From NCBI GenBank assembly GCA_030847615.1, contig JAUMIR010000001.1, forward strand, positions 69,825,501 through 69,889,500: a stretch of 64,000 nucleotides of DNA. Direction: 5' to 3'. The position numbers and the translations under genes were made by a program. Below are positions 60,571 to 64,000 of this stretch, piece by piece. Within the stretch, counting starts at the first letter, position 1, and every line of letters begins with the position of its first letter. Below the pieces are notes generated by a model that worked only from the letters and a program-made list of their open reading frames with translations, did no database searches and was not told where the DNA came from. The stretch comes from Gambelia wislizenii (taxonomy: Eukaryota; Chordata; Lepidosauria; Squamata; Crotaphytidae).

Positions 60571-61520
60571 ATCAGAAAGTACTTACATCTCTTTGTTAGT
60601 AATTTGCTTTGTAGACTATACTGTATTCCTTGTGTGGTCTATGAATCAACCCATAGTACACACTGCATAATCTGATGCAAACATGACAATGCAGTAGAAA
60701 GTAACCCTGAATAGCCATATTGTGTTCTTACATAAAAGTTTCATGATACTGATCTCCCAGGTTCATTGTTCCAATAGTTTAACACAGCAAACAGCACATT
60801 ACTCATCGAAAGGGATGGGACTAGTCCATGATCCTTGATGTGCCTCCAAATCAATGATTTAAACTTCTGCTAAGGAGTTGGAGGCTCCAGGGACATTACA
60901 CATGCCTCTTGAGTTCTCCAGTTCTCTGGCATCTTACAATATTTGTACACAGAAATTCAGACTATGATGAATCTTACATAATAATGCTTCACAACTCTTC
61001 ATGTTTGTTTATCTTTTGATCCATTATGATGGCAAGAGAAAACAAATAATGCAGGAAAATTATTGGGGAGGGGGAAATATTAAGCTGACTTTGAAATCTA
61101 CTGTGCTTTAGGACCCTGGCTAGGGATGCAGGTGATGGGTGGGTGGGGGGTGCAAAATGAGGGCATTACTCCCTAATAAGAATTCTGTCCTCCCCATGAA
61201 ATTCTCCCTGTTCCCAAATTCTAGCATTACAGATACTGAGACGCTGAAAATTGTTCACACCTAGAATTCTAATATTTGCTGCATTTGCATCCCCTTGGTA
61301 ACTTTGCCTGCCCTTCTCTTTGGTTGCCTAAATGCTCAACTGAAGTTTTAAGTTCCTGCAGTGCTAGAAATTAGGAAACTGAATGAAAATTGCAGGAGGG
61401 GAGCAGAATTCTTCTTTCTCCCACTGGAACTACACCCCACCTATGCTGAAATGTCTCCTTTCTCTCTAGGTAAAAGAGAGCAAGCACTTTGCTTGCTTCA
61501 GCTGTAGAAAAGTATCTGTG
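60571..61520. other. Non-genic stretch, nothing recognised
   Basis: No gene or clear repeat identified. Confidence 0.45.
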
Positions 61521-61526
61521 CTATTT

Positions 61527-62035
61527 ATTTCTTTATTTCTTTATGCAATTTATATGCAGACTTTCTCCCAAAGTGGGAACCAAGGCGGTTCATAGAACAA
61601 TTAAAATCATAGTTAAAAGCAATTGAAACCAATTAAAAACATACAAAGTAAAAAAAAAAAGAAGAAGAAGAAGATAAAACCAACATTAAAAACTGGACCC
61701 TGCTAAAAGCCGCACAGATGCAGTTATGCATCAAAGGCCTGTTTGAACAAAAACATTTTGCCTGCCAGTGAAATGAAAACAGGGAGGGGGCCAGCCTAGC
61801 CTCCCATGGAAGGGAGTTCCAGAGTGTGGGAGCAGCCACAGAGAAGTCTCTCTCTTATGTCTTCACCAAGTGAGCCTGTGATGGTGGTGGGACTGAGAGA
61901 AAGCCTTCCCCTGAAGATCTTAAAACGCTTACAGGTTCATAAGAGGAGATATGGTCTTTCAGATAGTCTGGACCTAATCCATGTAGGGCTTTCTAGGTCA
62001 AGACCAGCACTTTGAATTCTGCCCAGAAACAAACC
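61527..62035 (-). pseudogene. L2-like LINE C-terminus and 3' end, minus strand
   Basis: The minus-strand frame 61633-61839 begins AAPTLWNSLPWEARLAPSLF, the L2 ORF2 C-terminal motif. The 3' end is the complement of 'gaaccgccttggttcccactttgggag'. 5' part decayed to 62035. Confidence 0.88.
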
Positions 62036-62467
62036 AGTAGCAAGTGAAATTTTATGGCATCAGCAGCTATTACTCCAGTCCCCACCTTCATCTCAAACTA
62101 GTGTGCAAACTGCACCCATTTCTGGAGATGTCATATCTGACTATGGTGACACATGACTTGATTACATCCCATTTGGATTACTGTAATGAACTCTATGTGG
62201 GGCTGCCTTTGGAAACTGTTCAGAAATTTCTGCAGGTATAAACTGCTGTGCCCAGGCAGCTGACTGGGGCTGGTTGAAGGAAACATATAGTCACTCTGTT
62301 GAAACAACTTCATAGGCTAGCAGTCCATTTCTAGACAGAATTCAAAGTGCCAGTTATGACCTTTAAAGCCCTATACAGCTTCGGTCCAAACTCTTTGAAA
62401 GACTGTATCCCCATATATGTAACTGCCTGAAATTTAAGATCTTCAGGGGAGGGCTTTCTCTTTAGGG

Positions 62468-62629
62468 TGCATCCACACTACACAAATAATCCTGTTTGAA
62501 ACTGGGTTATTTGCCATGACTCCTTCCTATGGAATTCTGGAATTTGTAGTTTGGTGAGGCACCAGTACTCTTTGGCAAAGAAAGCTAACTACCATGTAAA
62601 ACTACAACTCTCAGGATTCCATAGGAAGG
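62468..62629. mobile_element. Palindromic MITE, nearly complete
   Basis: 'gtgcatccacactacacaaataatcc' at the left, 'gtgaggcaccagtactctttggcaaag' in the centre, and 'aaaactacaactctcaggattccataggaaggagccatgg' at the right, which pairs with the left-half 'ccatgactccttcctatggaattctgg'. The right terminal part is replaced by the SINE. Confidence 0.75.
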
Positions 62630-62860
62630 AGCCATGGTGGTGTAGTGGTTAAATGCTGGTACTGCAGCCCCAACATTATGAGTTCAATCCCAAGGGCTCT
62701 AAGGTTCACTCAGCCTTCCATCCTTTTGTAGGTCGGTAAAAATAGTACCCAACTTCTGGGGGCAATTAGCTAACACACATTGGAATCCATTTGGAGAGTG
62801 CCTAGCGCACTATAAAAAAGCAGTGTAGATGGCAAGTGCTGTCGCTTAACAATTTGTAAG
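62630..62860 (+). mobile_element. tRNA-derived SINE of a second type
   Basis: The head 'agccatggtggtgtagtggttaaatgctggtactgcagc' has an A-box-like region and 'gagttcaatccc' a B-box. The body has 'tccatccttttgtaggtcggtaaaaatagtacccaacttctgggggcaatt' and the end 'agcgcactataaaaaagcagtgtag'. It lacks the Sauria tail, so its LINE partner is different, probably L2-like, since it sits in an L2 copy and its 3' text resembles the L2 end. Confidence 0.75.
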
Positions 62861-63114
62861 CCTCTCTGAGAGCCTTTGTGGCTGAAGAGTGGGGTATCAA
62901 TACTTCAATAAGTAAAAATAAAAATCTTTTAAACTGTTTTAACTATGTGCTTTTTAACATAATTGTTTAATTGTTTTTTTTAACTTTTACAAAATAAGAT
63001 TTTAATTGGACTTTGTTTTAAATTTTCATAAGCCACTTTGAGTCCCTTGCTAGGAGAAAGAAAGTGAATTAGTGATTTAAAGTGCTATTGTATAGTGATC
63101 AGCACTATACACAG

Positions 63115-63429
63115 GACTTTTTCAAAAAGGGTAAAAAAAAACCCAAGGAGATCAGGAGAAAAACAGGGCTGTTGCACTTACAGATCCCCATTTCAGACAG
63201 CCCTGTCCTCCTCCTGACCTTCCTCCATCCTTCCTCCATGCTGCAGGTGCGAGAAACGTGACACTTTTATTCATGGAGAACCCCCGTCAATAAAAAGCGG
63301 TGCCCGCAGCAAGGAAGGATGGGGAAAGATCGGGAGGAAGACAGGGCTGTCTGAAGCAGGGCTCTGTAAGCACGACAGCCCCATTCTTCTCCCGACCTCC
63401 TCGGGGCTTTTTACCCCATTTGAAACAGT
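63115..63429. mobile_element. Foldback MITE, 315 bp (copy 2)
   Basis: Same family and same length as 26861-27175. The left end is GACTTTTTCAAAAAGGG, and the right end on the minus strand is ACTGTTTCAAATGGGG. The centre 'acttttattcatggagaacccccgtcaataaaaagcggtgcccg' matches the other copy. Flanked by CACAG (63110-63114 and 63431-63435), a 5-bp duplication with one extra base at the right edge. Confidence 0.85.
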
Positions 63430-63839
63430 ACACAGTCTGGGAACTCTATGTTAGAAATGGGAGATTATAAAACTCTGGCAAATTTTTGATACATTGTAAT
63501 CCAAACTTTATTCCACCCTGGTTCCATAGAGGTGATTTTTTAAAAGGCAGAAAATCTATACGTATCTTCACACGTTTCTTTAACGGCACGTGTTTTTTGT
63601 GTGGATTTTTTTCTATTTTTCATTATGCCTCCACCCATTGAATAAAGTGTCTTTTACATACGGTATGTATGTATTTTAGAAATGTGCACATGTTGGTGAG
63701 CTGTCTTTTTATTTGTTTTTATTCCATGGAATACATAGCAAACCTATATATGTAAAGATTTTGCTTGTTTTCCATATTTGATTAAGTTCACACAAAAAAG
63801 AAGCCTGATAAAGCTTTTAGACATGCAATTCCTGTCCAG

Positions 63840-63950
63840 CTAGCCACCCCATCGTGGCTTAAGGAAGCACGGGGGGTGGGGGCAGCTGGCAAGCCTCCCC
63901 CCATCCTGCCAGCCACCCCTCCGCCCTTCCCAAAGCCACGATGGGAGCAA
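63840..63950. repeat. GC-rich inverted repeat at the window edge
   Basis: 'gccaccccatcgtggctt' (63842-63859) and 'aagccacgatgggagc' (63931-63946) can pair across a 70-bp GC-rich loop. It may be part of a DNA element that extends beyond the window. Confidence 0.5.
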
Positions 63951-64000
63951 AGGGAGCGAAGACCCAGGAGAGCAGCAGCGGGTGAGGCAAACCACTAAAA

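Larger units (their letters stand above)
62041..63080 (+). pseudogene. L2-like LINE, RT fragment and 3' end, split by a MITE and a SINE
   Basis: The plus strand reads DLITSHLDYCNELYVGLPLE (62157-62216), then LKQLHRLAVHF and FKALYSFGPN in shifted frames, i.e. L2 RT C-terminal blocks. The copy is interrupted at 62468 and its AT-rich 3' end resumes at about 62925, finishing 'cataagccactttgagtcccttgctaggagaaag'. Stops and frameshifts make it dead. Confidence 0.8.

Noticed and set aside
1..64000. A novel multi-gene system or host gene cluster
   Set aside because: After reading both strands I found only mobile-element genes and non-coding sequence; no host coding exon with splice sites could be supported.

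Overview
This is vertebrate genomic DNA with no convincing exon of a host gene. The repeat set points to a squamate reptile, probably an iguanian-type lizard. It contains CR1 LINEs with ATTCTATG-type 3' ends, many L2-like 3' ends, tRNA-derived SINEs whose tail ends in a short motif followed by CAA-rich sequence (Sauria/BovB type), 5S-rRNA-derived SINEs, a chromodomain Ty3/gypsy element, a mariner, and many short inverted-repeat DNA elements. The taxonomic call is inference from repeat families only.

Layout. 1-4.6 kb: old CR1/L3-like and MITE fragments. 4.6-6.85 kb: minus-strand CR1 with the end of ORF1 (GDSL/esterase type), an endonuclease ORF and broken RT, but no 3' end. 6.9-8.3 kb: a TA-flanked MITE that has grown an internal 70-bp GC-rich minisatellite. 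9.1-11 kb: a nested stack (a MITE split by a LINE with a 5' inversion, itself split by a second copy of the same LINE). 11.4-18.7 kb: CR1 and L2 fragments, two pogo-like MITEs and a Sauria-type SINE. 19.7-24.4 kb: a large MITE, a LINE fragment with a 324-codon RT C-terminal ORF, and a minus-strand SINE. 26.0-28.0 kb: a full-length dead mariner split by a 315-bp foldback MITE. 28-31.6 kb: four L2 3' ends in both orientations. 33.4-36 kb: an interrupted SINE and a 5S-derived SINE. 37.4-42.4 kb: a chromovirus-type LTR retrotransposon with 5-bp target duplications but a collapsed 5' end. 45-48.6 kb: a 5S-derived SINE and two large inverted-repeat elements. 49.2-51.15 kb: a young 5'-truncated CR1 with a 617-codon open frame. 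51.2-51.8 kb: single-copy-looking sequence rich in homeodomain-type sites. 52-64 kb: L2, CR1, SINE and MITE fragments.

No operon or host pathway is present. The interactions are between mobile elements: SINEs share tails with presumed LINE partners, MITEs depend on transposases absent here, and nested insertions allow relative dating. I found no new defence, regulatory or metabolic system. The most informative items are the nested stratigraphies, the foldback MITE family with a 5-bp target duplication, the minisatellite-bearing MITE and a few candidate conserved non-coding segments. Boundaries of old repeats are approximate.
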